Under the pieces are notes generated by a model. It did not search any database and had not been told where the DNA came from. It saw only the letters and a program-made list of their open reading frames with translations. Positions 19,141 to 28,195 of a DNA stretch of 42,666 bases are shown here, in pieces. Position numbers and translations under genes: made by a program. Source of the stretch: Bdellovibrionales bacterium GWB1_55_8 (lineage in GTDB: Bacteria > Bdellovibrionota > UBA1018); NCBI GenBank assembly GCA_001769835.1, contig MEPR01000077.1, positions 1 to 42,666 of the forward strand. Direction: 5' to 3'. Position 1 is the first letter of the stretch. Each line of letters begins with the position of its first letter.

Positions 19141-19755
19141 ATGAAATTTAGGACACTGTTGGTTTGTCTTCTTACGTTTTCTTTCTGTATTCCCGGTTTT
19201 GCGGCCACTTTCGAAAAACAGCTTTCCGAGAAAATCGAAAAGAAAGAGCTCGTGCTGTTTCAGCGCGAGGCGATTCGTGAAGCGAAATTGCGGACACTAT
19301 CGATTCAACTGGAACGTGCCGGTCTCGTCAAAATGGGCCTCTTCGGAGCCAAGGTCCGCGAAGACCGCGAATCCTGCTTTGAGGCCTGCGCCGATTCCTG
19401 CCGAGGCGGTTCCGGGTCGATGGCATGCTGGAACAAGTGCACGAGCGAGGGATATGGAAGTTCCACTTGTGTGTCGCGTTGCGGTGTAGATACCTCGGCC
19501 GGAAGCAGCGCTTGTTGGTCCAAGTGCACTCAGGAGGGGTACGGCAGTGGTACCTGCTCTGAACGTTGTGGAATCGGTAGCGAAGGTGGCAGTGAGGCAT
19601 GTTGGGATAAATGCACCACCGAGGGCTACGGAAGCAGCACGTGTTCAGGTCGCTGTGGCATCACGACTCCAGGAGGAAGTCGCGCTTGCTGGGATAAGTG
19701 CACGACCGAAGGTTATAGCAGCTCAACCTGTGCAGGTCGTTGTGGAACGGAATGA
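19141..19755 (+). CDS. Exported cysteine-rich repeat protein
   Basis: 204 residues from the ATG at 19141, with AGGGG about 8 bases upstream and a signal peptide (LLVCLLTFSFCIPGFA) directly after; longer in-frame starts lack both. A charged helix (about 24-70, rich in Lys, Glu and Leu) precedes four copies of a 29-residue unit, CWxKCTxEGYGSxTCxxRCG plus a Gly/Ser-rich spacer, starting at residue 96; a partial Cys-rich unit lies at 79-95. Each unit has four Cys, so two disulfides per repeat are likely in the oxidising periplasm. I do not know the family. No terminator is seen between it and the kinase-fold gene 199 bases upstream. Confidence 0.78.
   Translation: MKFRTLLVCLLTFSFCIPGFAATFEKQLSEKIEKKELVLFQREAIREAKLRTLSIQLERAGLVKMGLFGAKVREDRESCFEACADSCRGGSGSMACWNKCTSEGYGSSTCVSRCGVDTSAGSSACWSKCTQEGYGSGTCSERCGIGSEGGSEACWDKCTTEGYGSSTCSGRCGITTPGGSRACWDKCTTEGYSSSTCAGRCGTE
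19426..19752 (+). repeat. In-frame 87-bp tandem repeats encoding Cys-rich units
   Basis: Three full units begin at 19426, 19513 and 19600, and a shortened fourth begins at 19687, with an exact 87-base period. Protein identity between units is high (CW, KCT, EGY, TC, RCG are invariant), while third codon positions vary. This implies amplification followed by purifying selection rather than recent slippage. Confidence 0.9.
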
Positions 19756-19816
19756 GGTCCAGAAACTGAGTGCTCAAGTGATTTGATCGATCGTGGGGAT
19801 TCCCTCAGAACTTGTG

Positions 19817-19844
19817 TTGAAACGGCCCATCGTTCGTTTACGAT
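19817..19844 (+). promoter_or_regulatory. Sigma-70-type promoter for the lipoprotein gene
   Basis: TTGAAA (19817-19822) and TACGAT (19839-19844) are separated by 16 bases, giving a start near 19851, some 28 bases before the ATG at 19879. Both hexamers match the consensus at 4 or 5 of 6 positions. Confidence 0.5.
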
Positions 19845-19878
19845 TGACCAGTACAACTTAAATTCAGAGGGGGCTCCC

Positions 19879-21237
19879 ATGTTTCGTCGTTACGGTCGGA
19901 TTTTTATCGCTTCCAGCTTTTGTCTGTTCGCGATCAGTTCGGTAGGTTGCGGTTCCAAAGAAGGCGGAACTGTCACACCACGCGCGGTATTGTCCGTTAC
20001 GGGTGCGGTGGGTTCGTTGAATACGGGCCTGTCGCTCTTCGACATGTTCGCGTTCGAATCGGATGGACCGCAGATGCTTTTCGACCCGCTCGTCGGGCAG
20101 ACGACGTCTACAAGCCTGAAGAGCCTGAAATACTTCGTCAACACGATCGAGCTTTGCCAGGATGTGGCTATCAACGGTACGGGGTATTCAGGGACAACTA
20201 ACTGCATCACGATCTATGAGTCCCCCGATGCAGCTTCGAAGTCTGTCGATTTCTACAACAACTACACTGTTTCGCAGGCCTTGAACGACACAGTCGAGGG
20301 CCGCTGGATAGATTTCATGAGCGCAGGTGATCGGGCGAAACTGGCGACCCCCTTTCAGCTCTCATCAGACCATATCGGAACCTATAGATACGGAATGATC
20401 GGGTTTCAAAGGCCCATCAAGATCACGGCGGAATATGTGGATCGGGATGGCACCGCGCGAATCTTCACGAAAACGCCGCTTCCGGGCGACATCAAACCGA
20501 TTGCATCTGATGGCGATATGAAATTGGAGCAGGTGAATTTGAGCACGAGCACTTTGACCGGCACTGCTCAGGAAATGACCCTCATGCATAGTAATGGCGG
20601 CACGATGGTCATTTTCCACAAACCTTTCGAGATCACGGAAGCGGACATTGAAAATAAAACCGAGCTCTTCGTCGATTTCGTCTTCAATCCGGATCAGGTA
20701 TCGACCGCGAGCGTGATGTACGCAGGATGTGATCCGGAAAACCTCGTGAATGCGATCTTTGACGGCGCAAACTGCGTGGACTTCCAGGTTCCGATGGGGA
20801 AATTCGCTCCGGTGCCGCGCAAGTCGGGGGAAACGATCGAAAAAGAAGTTTACCTGGTCACGAATTACTATAACGGCGGAGCAGACGGCACGAATAACGC
20901 GAGAATCGAGCTTTATTACAATTCCGCGGATACCGCCAAATCGCTCCAGGGTATCGATATGAGCGTGATTGCGAACGTGGGCGCCAAGACCAGCGGAGGC
21001 CATGCGGTTTACTCCTACAAGTCGACTGAGGTGAGTGGCCTCGTGACGTTCTTTGGTTATAACCAAGCCACAGGCGCCATCGACGAGCAGACGCTGACTG
21101 GATTGCAACGCCGGCAGGACGGCGCTGTCTCAATCACATGCGGCCATGTCGGGCACCTGGGGAGTGATTGCACGGCAACCGGAGTCAAAGTGAGTCGCAC
21201 TTACACGTACTTGGGAACGGTGCAGGTTTCCGAGTAA
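19879..21237 (+). CDS. Putative lipoprotein of unknown function
   Basis: 452 residues from the ATG at 19879, preceded by GAGGGGG. A longer in-frame start would bury the signal peptide. The signal peptide ends SSVGC, a lipobox (Cys about 24), so the protein is lipid-anchored. The mature part is beta-rich, has Thr/Ser/Asn stretches and several Cys pairs (for example CQDVAINGTGYSGTTNC), and resembles cell-surface Ig-like or DUF-type lipoproteins without matching one I can name. It has its own likely promoter upstream and a strong terminator 27 bases after the stop, so it is probably monocistronic. Confidence 0.72.
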   Translation: MFRRYGRIFIASSFCLFAISSVGCGSKEGGTVTPRAVLSVTGAVGSLNTGLSLFDMFAFESDGPQMLFDPLVGQTTSTSLKSLKYFVNTIELCQDVAINGTGYSGTTNCITIYESPDAASKSVDFYNNYTVSQALNDTVEGRWIDFMSAGDRAKLATPFQLSSDHIGTYRYGMIGFQRPIKITAEYVDRDGTARIFTKTPLPGDIKPIASDGDMKLEQVNLSTSTLTGTAQEMTLMHSNGGTMVIFHKPFEITEADIENKTELFVDFVFNPDQVSTASVMYAGCDPENLVNAIFDGANCVDFQVPMGKFAPVPRKSGETIEKEVYLVTNYYNGGADGTNNARIELYYNSADTAKSLQGIDMSVIANVGAKTSGGHAVYSYKSTEVSGLVTFFGYNQATGAIDEQTLTGLQRRQDGAVSITCGHVGHLGSDCTATGVKVSRTYTYLGTVQVSE

Positions 21238-21263
21238 GTCCCCCGGGTTCCTGAACTTTGAAC

Positions 21264-21297
21264 GCCCTCCTGTCTCACGACAGGGGGGCTTTTTTTT
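21264..21297 (+). terminator. Rho-independent terminator after the lipoprotein gene
   Basis: An 11-bp GC-rich stem (21264-21274 pairs with 21279-21289, one G-T pair) with a TCAC loop is followed by eight T residues. It lies 27 bases past the stop codon. Confidence 0.93.
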
Positions 21298-21451
21298 AAC
21301 TTAATATCTCTTAGTTTTTTGGTCGGTTGCGGCGCAATAAGCGCAACGAATTTGTCGGATAAACTGAGAGATTGTATTTGTCTTACGTGTACACAACCCC
21401 TCAACTTCTTTTGTGATTCTACCGATAGGGTCCCTAGAGGAAGTGGATTCT
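21298..21451. other. Intergenic leader before the cupredoxin gene
   Basis: No gene is seen. It contains an inverted repeat GTTGCG (21326-21331) and CGCAAC (21342-21347) with a 10-base loop, and a weak promoter-like pair TTGTCG (21353-21358) and TATTTG (21376-21381) at 17-base spacing. The Shine-Dalgarno AGAGGAAG of the next gene closes the region. Confidence 0.3.
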
Positions 21452-22135
21452 ATGGACAGAGTCACTCAAAATATATCAATCGTTTTGCTGGCTTCAGTGG
21501 TGCTGGTGCAGCCTTGTTCTGCATGGGCACGAGGAGCTGCAGGGCTGGAACATTTCCCGGAATCTCGTTTCGGGGCACCGCCGGCTCGGCCAGACATGGG
21601 CGTGAGTTCGGGGTACGCGATCCGAGCCGTTGACGATCTCGAGGCTCGCAACGATGAGCTCGATGCTGGTACGTGGTACGCGCGGGAAAACGGCGCCCGA
21701 GCCGGCCGTTCTCCTGCAGGCCTGGAAATCACTGGCGGCAGCGTCCCTCGGGCGGGAAGTAATAAGATGGCAGATCTGGCACCGCCGCTGGAGCCCGCGC
21801 CTGTGAACCCGACGTCCGCTGCGAGCGCCATCGCCCGTAAAGGCGTGCAGGAAGTGGCGTTGATCGCAGGAGACCTTGGCTTTTTTCCGAAAACGGTTTT
21901 TGTGTCGCGCGATGTTCCCGTCAGGCTTTTCGTCACGGGAGCTTCGAAGAACACCCTCTGCATCATGATGGATTCGTTCGACGTGCGACGACAGGTGAAG
22001 TCGCAGAAAATCGAGGAGATCACTTTCACTCCTGACACACCCGGAAAGTTCCGGTTTTATTGCCCCGTGAACGGAATGGAAGGGACTTTGATCGTGAAGG
22101 AATTCGCGACACAAACGGACAGCAGCGCGGAGTGA
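21452..22135 (+). CDS. Exported cupredoxin-like domain protein
   Basis: 227 residues from the ATG at 21452, with AGAGGAAG about 8 bases upstream and a signal peptide (IVLLASVVLVQPCSAWA). Residues about 25-125 are disordered and Pro/Ala/Arg-rich. The C-terminal 90 residues form a cupredoxin fold of the EfeO/CusF-neighbour type: a strand FFPKTVFVSRDVPVRLFV, NTLCIMMDSF, FTPDTPGKFRFYCPVNGMEGTL. The usual first copper His is replaced by Cys or Met (TLCIMM), and the CxxHGM ligand loop reads CPVNGM, with Asn for His. Copper binding, if any, would thus use Cys and Met. The cpaF-like gene begins 12 bases after the stop, suggesting an operon. Confidence 0.75.
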   Translation: MDRVTQNISIVLLASVVLVQPCSAWARGAAGLEHFPESRFGAPPARPDMGVSSGYAIRAVDDLEARNDELDAGTWYARENGARAGRSPAGLEITGGSVPRAGSNKMADLAPPLEPAPVNPTSAASAIARKGVQEVALIAGDLGFFPKTVFVSRDVPVRLFVTGASKNTLCIMMDSFDVRRQVKSQKIEEITFTPDTPGKFRFYCPVNGMEGTLIVKEFATQTDSSAE

Positions 22136-22147
22136 CTCAGGTGATTC

Positions 22148-23287
22148 ATGGGTGAGGTTTATAAAGATTCAGTCGGAGTTTTCCTGAGCCCCATCCGGGA
22201 GTACCTGGAGGACGACTCTGTTTCCGAAGTGCTGATCAACGGGGCCAACGAGGTTTTCGTCGAGCGTCGCGGCATTCTTGAGCGAACCAACGCGAAATTT
22301 CACGATGAGCAGGCACTTCAGGCCGCGGTTCGCAATATCGCGCAGTTCGTCGGCCGACGAATCGATGAAGAAAATCCCACGCTTGACGCGCGCCTGCCGG
22401 ATGGCAGCCGTGTGGCGGCGGTCATTCCTCCCTGTTCGCGCAAGGGAACCACGCTCTCCATTCGCAAGTTTTCCAAAGGTGCGCCCACGTTCGCGGATTT
22501 GATCAATCGCGGGTCGATCAGCAAGGATGCCGCACGCTTTCTCGATGTCTGCATTTTCCTAGGCAAGAACACGATTGTTTCAGGTGGTACCGGTTCCGGT
22601 AAGACGACGCTTTTGAATGTGCTCGGCTCCAGGATTCCGAAAACCCAGCGGCTTCTGATTATCGAGGATTCCTCGGAATTGAAGATCGTGACCGATCATG
22701 TGGTTTTCTTCGAGACGAAAGCGGCAAACGCGGAAGGCAAGGGCGAAGTCACTATTCGCGACCTGGTAAGGTCGGCTCTGCGTCTCAGGCCCGATCGCAT
22801 TATTGTCGGTGAAGTTCGCGGCCCGGAGTCGCTCGATCTGATCACGGCCATGAACACGGGCCATGGCGGTTCCATGGGAACGACTCATGCGAATACGCCT
22901 TATGATGCTTTGGTCAGGCTCGAAACCCTTGCCATGATGGGTGACACGCAGGTTCCGGTGATGGCGATTCGTCGTCAGATTTCGGCTGCCGTTCACATCG
23001 TGGTGCAGATCAAGCGCATGGCCGATGGGACGCGCAAAGTCACTCATGTATCCGAAATCATTCCGGAGGTCGACGATCAGGGTCGATACCAATTCCAGGA
23101 TATTTTCAAATTCGTGCAAAGGGGCAGGGGACCTCAGGGACAGATCATCGGTGAGATGGTCGCCACGGGCAGACTCCCTACCTTTATGGATGAGATCGAA
23201 ACCAACCGCTTACCTTTCGGTCGCGACAAATTCGCCGCCCCGGACTGGTATGTTCAGATGATCGCGGCGAACAAAAACGCGGCTTAG
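22148..23287 (+). CDS. cpaF: CpaF-family secretion ATPase, orphan
   Basis: 379 residues. It follows the PilT/VirB11/CpaF layout: an N-terminal domain with [16 protein letters not shown] and [17 protein letters not shown], Walker [10 protein letters not shown] (about 146-154), an Asp box IIEDSSEL, Walker [10 protein letters not shown] and the His box [11 protein letters not shown]. CpaF hexamers power Tad-type pilus assembly and secretion at the inner membrane. No tadB/tadC, prepilin, secretin or TadZ gene lies nearby. Its only apparent operon partner is the cupredoxin-like gene 12 bases upstream. Its TAG stop overlaps the stop of the convergent pntB by four bases (TTAG). Confidence 0.93.
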   Translation: MGEVYKDSVGVFLSPIREYLEDDSVSEVLINGANEVFVERRGILERTNAKFHDEQALQAAVRNIAQFVGRRIDEENPTLDARLPDGSRVAAVIPPCSRKGTTLSIRKFSKGAPTFADLINRGSISKDAARFLDVCIFLGKNTIVSGGTGSGKTTLLNVLGSRIPKTQRLLIIEDSSELKIVTDHVVFFETKAANAEGKGEVTIRDLVRSALRLRPDRIIVGEVRGPESLDLITAMNTGHGGSMGTTHANTPYDALVRLETLAMMGDTQVPVMAIRRQISAAVHIVVQIKRMADGTRKVTHVSEIIPEVDDQGRYQFQDIFKFVQRGRGPQGQIIGEMVATGRLPTFMDEIETNRLPFGRDKFAAPDWYVQMIAANKNAA

Positions 23288-24675
23288 TGCCCTGTTCCCC
23301 GCAGTGCCTGCACCAGTTGCTCCGTGACGGCTTTTGCATCACCGAACACCAGTGAGGTGTTGGGGTAGTAAAAGAGGGCGTTGTCGACGCCGGCGTAGCC
23401 GACTTTCATGGACCGCTTGTTCACGAATACCTGCTTTGATTTATAAGCATCGAGTATCGGCATGCCATAGAGCGGGCTTGCCTTGTTTGTCTTTGCATCC
23501 GGGTTCACGACGTCATTGGCGCCGATCACGAAGCAGACATCACAGGTTGAAAACTCACTGTTGATCTCGTCCATTTCGAAAACCGAATCATAAGGAATTT
23601 CAGACTCCGCCAGAAGCACGTTCATATGACCCGGCATACGGCCTGCGACCGGATGAATCGCGAATTTCACCTGGACGCCTTTTTCCGCCAGGACTTCGTA
23701 AAGCTCCTTGATGGCGTGCTGTGCCTGGGAAACCGCCATTCCGTAACCGGGTACGATGATGACCTTGCTCGAATTCTCGAGCATGAAGGCGACGTCCTCG
23801 GATGACGCCGATTTCACCCCTTTTCCAGCTGGCACAGCACTGGCTGCGGCCGCATCGCCGCCAAAGCCGCCGAGGATCACACTGATAAAACCGCGGTTCA
23901 TGGCCTTGCACATGATGTAGGAAAGAATCGCGCCGCTCGAACCGACGAGAGCCCCTGTCGTGATGAGAAGGTTGTTTCCAAGCGTGAAGCCTGTCGCCGC
24001 CGCTGCCCAGCCTGAATAGGAATTCAGCATGGAAACGACGACCGGCATGTCCGCGCCGCCGATCGGGATGATGAGCGTGAATCCCAGAATGAGTGCCATG
24101 AAGGTCATGATCAGAAAACCGGCCAGGCTGTCGCCAATGACGAACCAGGCGCCGAATCCAAGCATTACAACCGCCATCAGTAAATTCAGGAAGTGCTGAC
24201 CCTTGAAGACCACGGGATTGGAGCCGAGCAGGCCCTGGAGTTTTCCGAAGGCAATCAGGGAGCCGGTGAAGGTGATTGCCCCGATGAAGCTTCCGATCGC
24301 AAGCTCGACCATGAGGGTCGTGTTCAGATGTCCCGCGTCCTGATGAGCGAAATACGTCCCAAGCGCTACCAGCACGGCTGAGAGGCCCACAAAACTGTGG
24401 AGGGCCGCCACGAGCTGTGGCATCGCGGTCATCTGGATTTTCAGGGCGACGGTCGTGCCGATCAGGGCTCCGACGGCCAGTCCGGCGGCGATCCAGGTGT
24501 AATTGCGCACTTCCGGATTCATTACTGTGGCGACGACGGCGATGAACATGCCGATCATGGCGAAGAGGTTTCCGCGAAGCGCGGTTTTAGGTGAGGCGAG
24601 TCCTTTCAGTCCGAAGATGAACAGGACCGTCGCAGCGAGGTAAACCAACGCGAACACTTCTTGATTTATTCCCAT
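23284..24675 (-). CDS. pntB: NAD(P) transhydrogenase subunit beta
   Basis: 463 residues. The first ~250 residues carry about nine membrane helices (domain II part), and the C-terminal ~180 form the NADP(H)-binding domain III with VIIVPGYGMAVSQAQH, GRMPGHMNVLLAE, the GANDVVNPDA segment and KRSMKVGYAGVDN. With the two alpha subunits it couples hydride transfer from NADH to NADP+ to proton entry across the inner membrane. GGGGTG stands a few bases before the ATG. Its upstream neighbour pntA2 ends 12 bases before. Confidence 0.97.
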   Translation of the reverse strand: MGINQEVFALVYLAATVLFIFGLKGLASPKTALRGNLFAMIGMFIAVVATVMNPEVRNYTWIAAGLAVGALIGTTVALKIQMTAMPQLVAALHSFVGLSAVLVALGTYFAHQDAGHLNTTLMVELAIGSFIGAITFTGSLIAFGKLQGLLGSNPVVFKGQHFLNLLMAVVMLGFGAWFVIGDSLAGFLIMTFMALILGFTLIIPIGGADMPVVVSMLNSYSGWAAAATGFTLGNNLLITTGALVGSSGAILSYIMCKAMNRGFISVILGGFGGDAAAASAVPAGKGVKSASSEDVAFMLENSSKVIIVPGYGMAVSQAQHAIKELYEVLAEKGVQVKFAIHPVAGRMPGHMNVLLAESEIPYDSVFEMDEINSEFSTCDVCFVIGANDVVNPDAKTNKASPLYGMPILDAYKSKQVFVNKRSMKVGYAGVDNALFYYPNTSLVFGDAKAVTEQLVQALRGTGH

Positions 24676-24687
24676 GATGTCACCCCG

Positions 24688-24981
24688 TTATTTCTTTCTC
24701 TTGAACATCGCGAGAATGCGGTTCGTGACGACAAAGCCGCCGAAGATGTTGATTGATGCGAGAGCTACGGCGAAAAAGCCGATGATCTCAATCAAGCCGA
24801 GTTGCCCTTCGCCTTCGTGAAAGCCTGCAACCAGGATTGCTCCGACCACCACGATCGCGCTGATCGCGTTTGTGACCGCCATGAGCGGCGTATGAAGCGC
24901 CGGAGTCACGCCCCAGATCACGTGGTAACCCACGAAACAGGATAGGACGAAAACATAAATTCCGATCATCGTTGGTGACAT
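24688..24981 (-). CDS. pntA2: NAD(P) transhydrogenase subunit alpha, membrane part
   Basis: 97 residues with three membrane helices: [20 protein letters not shown], then a segment with [20 protein letters not shown] (signature of the domain II part of PntA), and [20 protein letters not shown]. It is a separate gene, as in Rhodospirillum, whereas E. coli PntA fuses this segment to the NAD domain. AGGAG lies about 9 bases before the ATG. It sits between pntA1 and pntB in one operon. Confidence 0.96.
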   Translation of the reverse strand: MSPTMIGIYVFVLSCFVGYHVIWGVTPALHTPLMAVTNAISAIVVVGAILVAGFHEGEGQLGLIEIIGFFAVALASINIFGGFVVTNRILAMFKRKK

Positions 24982-25001
24982 CGCTCGTTGCTCCTAGTCT
25001 C

Positions 25002-26123
25002 TCATTTTTTCTGAAACCGGACCTGTCCCTGCTGCACGGCGAGTGAAGCGGCGACAATATCGTCTTCCATGTTCATGTGAAGCGCGGGCTTGCCGTCCTC
25101 GGCCTTTTTGATGATGAGCGCGAGAAGGTTAGTGAGATTCCGCGCAAAGAATTCACTCGCATCAGCAGGCACGAGACCTGCCCAATTGGTATACCCTACG
25201 AAGGTGACCCCGTGTTTGATAACGACCTTGTCCGGTTCAGTAAGCGGACAGTTTCCGCCGGTTGCGGCGGCCATGTCGATTACAACGGAGCCCGCGCGCA
25301 TGCCTTTGGCGGCATCCTCCGTCAGGAGGATCGGCGCCTTGCGTCCCGGAATGTTCGCGGTGGTGATGATGATGTCGAACTTCTTCAGCTTCTCGGTGAG
25401 CAATGCCTGCTGCTTGCGTTTTCCCTCTTCGGAAAGTTCCCTGGCATAACCACCGGTGCCTGTTCCTTCTTCTCCGATATCAAGATCGATAGGTTTGGCG
25501 CCGACTGAGACGATCTGCTCTTTCACTTCCGGACGAATGTCATAAGCCTCGACCTGCGCGCCCATTTTCTTGATCGTGGGAATTGCCTGCAGGCCGGCAA
25601 CGCCGACGCCCAGGACCGCGACTTTCGCAGGTTTGGCGGACCCGGCAGAGGTCATCATCATCGGCACGAAGCGGCGGTAACGAGCGGCCGCTTCGATCGC
25701 GGCGCGATAGCCTGCGATATTCGCCTGTGACGAAAGGACGTCCATGGATTGCGCGCGCGAAGTGCGCGGAAGAAGTTCCATTCCGATCGCATCGATGCCC
25801 TGCTGAGCGAGCTTTTCCAGGAGGCCGTCGTTCATGTAGGCGTCGAGGAGCGACAGCAGCACGGCGCCTTTTTTCATCCGAGCGACTTCTTCGAATGTCG
25901 GACGATTGATTTTGAGCACGATGTCGCATCCAAGCGCGGTGCCGGCGTCGACGAGTACCGCGCCTTCGGCCGCGTATGCGGAATCACTGAAGCCTGCTGC
26001 GGCTCCAGCGCCTTTTTCGACGGCAACCTCGAAGCCTTGCGCTATCAGTTTCTTGGCGGAGAGGGGCGTTCCTGCGACACGGGTTTCGTTTTCTTTCGTT
26101 TCCTTGGGTATTCCGACTTTCAT
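25002..26123 (-). CDS. pntA1: NAD(P) transhydrogenase subunit alpha, NAD-binding part
   Basis: 373 residues, domain I of transhydrogenase, related to alanine dehydrogenase. It opens with MKVGIPKETKENETRVA, carries the Rossmann motif VAVLGVGVAGLQAIPTIKKMGA with AYDIRPEV, and later VIDMAAATGGNCPLTEPD. It is soluble and binds NAD(H) on the cytoplasmic side. No obvious Shine-Dalgarno precedes the ATG at 26123. The cold-shock gene ends only 43 bases upstream with no hairpin between, so read-through is possible. Confidence 0.96.
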   Translation of the reverse strand: MKVGIPKETKENETRVAGTPLSAKKLIAQGFEVAVEKGAGAAAGFSDSAYAAEGAVLVDAGTALGCDIVLKINRPTFEEVARMKKGAVLLSLLDAYMNDGLLEKLAQQGIDAIGMELLPRTSRAQSMDVLSSQANIAGYRAAIEAAARYRRFVPMMMTSAGSAKPAKVAVLGVGVAGLQAIPTIKKMGAQVEAYDIRPEVKEQIVSVGAKPIDLDIGEEGTGTGGYARELSEEGKRKQQALLTEKLKKFDIIITTANIPGRKAPILLTEDAAKGMRAGSVVIDMAAATGGNCPLTEPDKVVIKHGVTFVGYTNWAGLVPADASEFFARNLTNLLALIIKKAEDGKPALHMNMEDDIVAASLAVQQGQVRFQKK

Positions 26124-26166
26124 GATCCGAGATTTAATCGAACGAAGTCGAAATGGAAAGAACAGA

Positions 26167-26370
26167 CTACTGTCGCAGAAGTACGTTCTGCGCTTCGATG
26201 CCTTTCTGGTTCTCGTAGAGATCGAATTCCACTTCGTCGCCGCTGTTTAACGTGCGGTGTCCATTCGAAACAATCGCACTGTAATGAACGAAAACATCTT
26301 TGCCATCCTTGGACTCGATGAATCCGAATCCTTTGGCGTCGTTGAACCATTTCACTTTGCCTGTGGCCAT
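26167..26370 (-). CDS. Cold-shock domain protein
   Basis: 67 residues from the ATG at 26370, which has GGAGGGG 5 bases upstream. Single OB-fold cold-shock domain with [16 protein letters not shown] (RNP1 KGFGFI) and DVFVHYSAI (RNP2). Acts as an RNA/single-stranded DNA chaperone. The leader from the predicted promoter is only about 34 bases, so the long thermosensing leader of enteric cspA is absent. It lies upstream of the pnt genes. Confidence 0.95.
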   Translation of the reverse strand: MATGKVKWFNDAKGFGFIESKDGKDVFVHYSAIVSNGHRTLNSGDEVEFDLYENQKGIEAQNVLLRQ

Positions 26371-26410
26371 CGATTCCCCTCCATGGGCGCAGCAGGACGC
26401 CCGCTTCATT

Positions 26411-26440
26411 ATTCTGTATGAAAAAGAAGCCGCGTGTCAA
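26411..26440 (-). promoter_or_regulatory. Promoter of the cold-shock gene
   Basis: On the minus strand, a perfect TTGACA (26440-26435) is followed after 18 bases by CAGAAT (26416-26411). Transcription would start near 26404, about 34 bases before the ATG. Confidence 0.6.
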
Positions 26441-26457
26441 AGGTTGGTAATAGTGTA

Positions 26458-26796
26458 CTATTCTGATATATTACTGGTTTTTGGAGTTTCTTCGGAACTG
26501 AAATCGAAAATGATTTCGTCTTCAGCCGTATAGCTCAGCACGCGGCGGATCTCGCGCTGCTGGGCTATACGGTTTTTTTCCAGAAGTTCCGAATCAAGTT
26601 CGAGACGTTCCACCTGGTTTTTGAGCTGCTCAACCTGAGCTTCCTTCGTGTGAAGGAGTCCCTTGAGCCGGAATAACTGTAGCATGCCAGGCGAGCCCAC
26701 AAACTGAGCAAGCGCGCCTGACAGAAATAAGAGCCAGAAACCAAAGATGAAAGTCCAGAGCCGCGCGGGCGAAAGCCAGCGTCTGCTGGAACTCAC
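26458..26796 (-). CDS. ftsB: Septum formation initiator FtsB/DivIC family protein
   Basis: 112 residues from a GTG that overlaps the enolase stop by four bases (GTGA). One membrane helix (about 14-34, [18 protein letters not shown]) is followed by a coiled coil ([20 protein letters not shown] and beyond) and a short tail. This is the layout of FtsB, a bitopic division protein that bridges FtsL and FtsQ at the septum. Linkage to eno is common in proteobacteria and supports the call. The C-terminal tail is acidic and may be disordered. Confidence 0.85.
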   Translation of the reverse strand: MSSSRRWLSPARLWTFIFGFWLLFLSGALAQFVGSPGMLQLFRLKGLLHTKEAQVEQLKNQVERLELDSELLEKNRIAQQREIRRVLSYTAEDEIIFDFSSEETPKTSNISE

Positions 26797-28112
26797 CTAC
26801 GAAACCTTTCATAGAGGCGCATGCCGCTGAAGCGCGAGTTTGAACCCAGTTGTTCCTCGATCCGAAGCAGCTGGTTGTATTTCGCGATTCGATCCGTTCT
26901 GGACGCGGATCCCGTTTTTATCTGACCGCAATCCGTGGCGACCGCAAGATCGGCGATGAAGGAGTCCTCTGTTTCGCCGCTGCGATGCGAGACGACCGCG
27001 TTGTAGCCAGCCTGCGCAGCCATCTTCATCGTTTCGAGAGTTTCAGTCACGGTGCCGATCTGGTTCAGTTTGATCAGAATGGCATTGGCGACTTTTGACT
27101 CGATGCCGCGTTTCAGGAATTTCGGATTCGTGACGAAGAGATCATCGCCAACGAGCTGAATTCGCGAGCCGAGTTTTTGCGTGAGGGAAGCCCAGCCTTC
27201 CCAATCATGCTCGGAAAGTCCGTCTTCGATGGAAACGATCGGGAACTGATCAACCCACCCGCTATAGACGTTGATCATGTCCTCGGAAGTGCGGCGCGTG
27301 CCTTCAAACATGTATCCGCCTTTTCCATCCGTGAACTCGCTTGCTGCGCAATCGAGGGCGAGGAAAATGTCGGTTCCAGGCTTGTAACCCGCATCACGGA
27401 TCGCCTGCATGATCGAGAGCAAAGCCTGCTCATGCGGATGTTCGTCATCGAACACAGGGGCAAAGCCGCCTTCGTCGCCAACGCCTGTGGAAAGTTTCTT
27501 TTCGCTCAGGATTTTCTTGAGGCGATGGAAAACCTCGACCCCGGCGCGGAGCGCTTCGGAGAATTTGTCAAAACCGGCCGGGACAATCATGAACTCCTGA
27601 ATGGCCAGCCCGTTGTCGGCGTGTTTGCCGCCGTTGACGATGTTCATGAGCGGCACCGGAAGAGTGACGCCGGTGGACCCGAAAGTCGAGGAAAGCAGGC
27701 GATAACTTGTTTCCCCTTGGGCCAGCGCTTGAGCACGAGAGAAAGCCATGCTGACGCCAAGAATGGCATTCGCGCCGAGTTTGGTCTTGTTGGGGGTGCC
27801 GTCGATTTCGCGAAGGGCATCATCCAGGTGCGACTGCAGCGAAAATTCGCGGCCCGTGATCGCAGGTGCGATTTTTTCGCGAATGTTCGCGACGGCGTTC
27901 AATACGCCTTTTCCCAGATAGCGTTTTTTGTCGCCATCTCGCAGTTCAAGGGCTTCCCCTTCACCCGTGGAGGCACCTGAAGGCACCATAGCCCTGCCTA
28001 CCACAAGCTCACCCGCGTGCTTCGGATGATCGAGAGTAACTTCGGCTTCCACTGTCGGAAAACCACGTGAATCCAGAACTTCCCGCGCCACAACTTTACG
28101 AATTTTCAGCAT
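26793..28112 (-). CDS. eno: Enolase
   Basis: 439 residues from the ATG at 28112 (GGAG about 10 bases upstream). Typical features are [16 protein letters not shown] at the start, the loop [30 protein letters not shown] with metal-binding Glu, [12 protein letters not shown], the catalytic Lys strand [10 protein letters not shown] and [18 protein letters not shown]. It interconverts 2-phosphoglycerate and phosphoenolpyruvate in glycolysis. An in-frame upstream ATG at 28163 would add 17 residues absent from enolases. It is translationally coupled to ftsB downstream. Confidence 0.98.
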   Translation of the reverse strand: MLKIRKVVAREVLDSRGFPTVEAEVTLDHPKHAGELVVGRAMVPSGASTGEGEALELRDGDKKRYLGKGVLNAVANIREKIAPAITGREFSLQSHLDDALREIDGTPNKTKLGANAILGVSMAFSRAQALAQGETSYRLLSSTFGSTGVTLPVPLMNIVNGGKHADNGLAIQEFMIVPAGFDKFSEALRAGVEVFHRLKKILSEKKLSTGVGDEGGFAPVFDDEHPHEQALLSIMQAIRDAGYKPGTDIFLALDCAASEFTDGKGGYMFEGTRRTSEDMINVYSGWVDQFPIVSIEDGLSEHDWEGWASLTQKLGSRIQLVGDDLFVTNPKFLKRGIESKVANAILIKLNQIGTVTETLETMKMAAQAGYNAVVSHRSGETEDSFIADLAVATDCGQIKTGSASRTDRIAKYNQLLRIEEQLGSNSRFSGMRLYERFRR

Positions 28113-28195
28113 TGTTTCATTCGCTCCTGAGCGGATATTTCCATACCCAGGCCACCAGGGCAAGCGACTATTCTTTAAGCCTGCGTCAGGATTTC

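Noticed and set aside
22148-23287. Part of a Tad pilus locus
   Set aside because: No tadB, tadC, tadZ, prepilin or secretin gene is present on either side.
27177-27980. 267-codon open frame antisense to enolase, and similar long antisense frames at 12797-13477, 15674-16393, 20365-21108 and 31164-31973
   Set aside because: Each lies wholly or largely within a confidently identified gene, has no family features, and arises from the GC-rich codon bias of the true strand.
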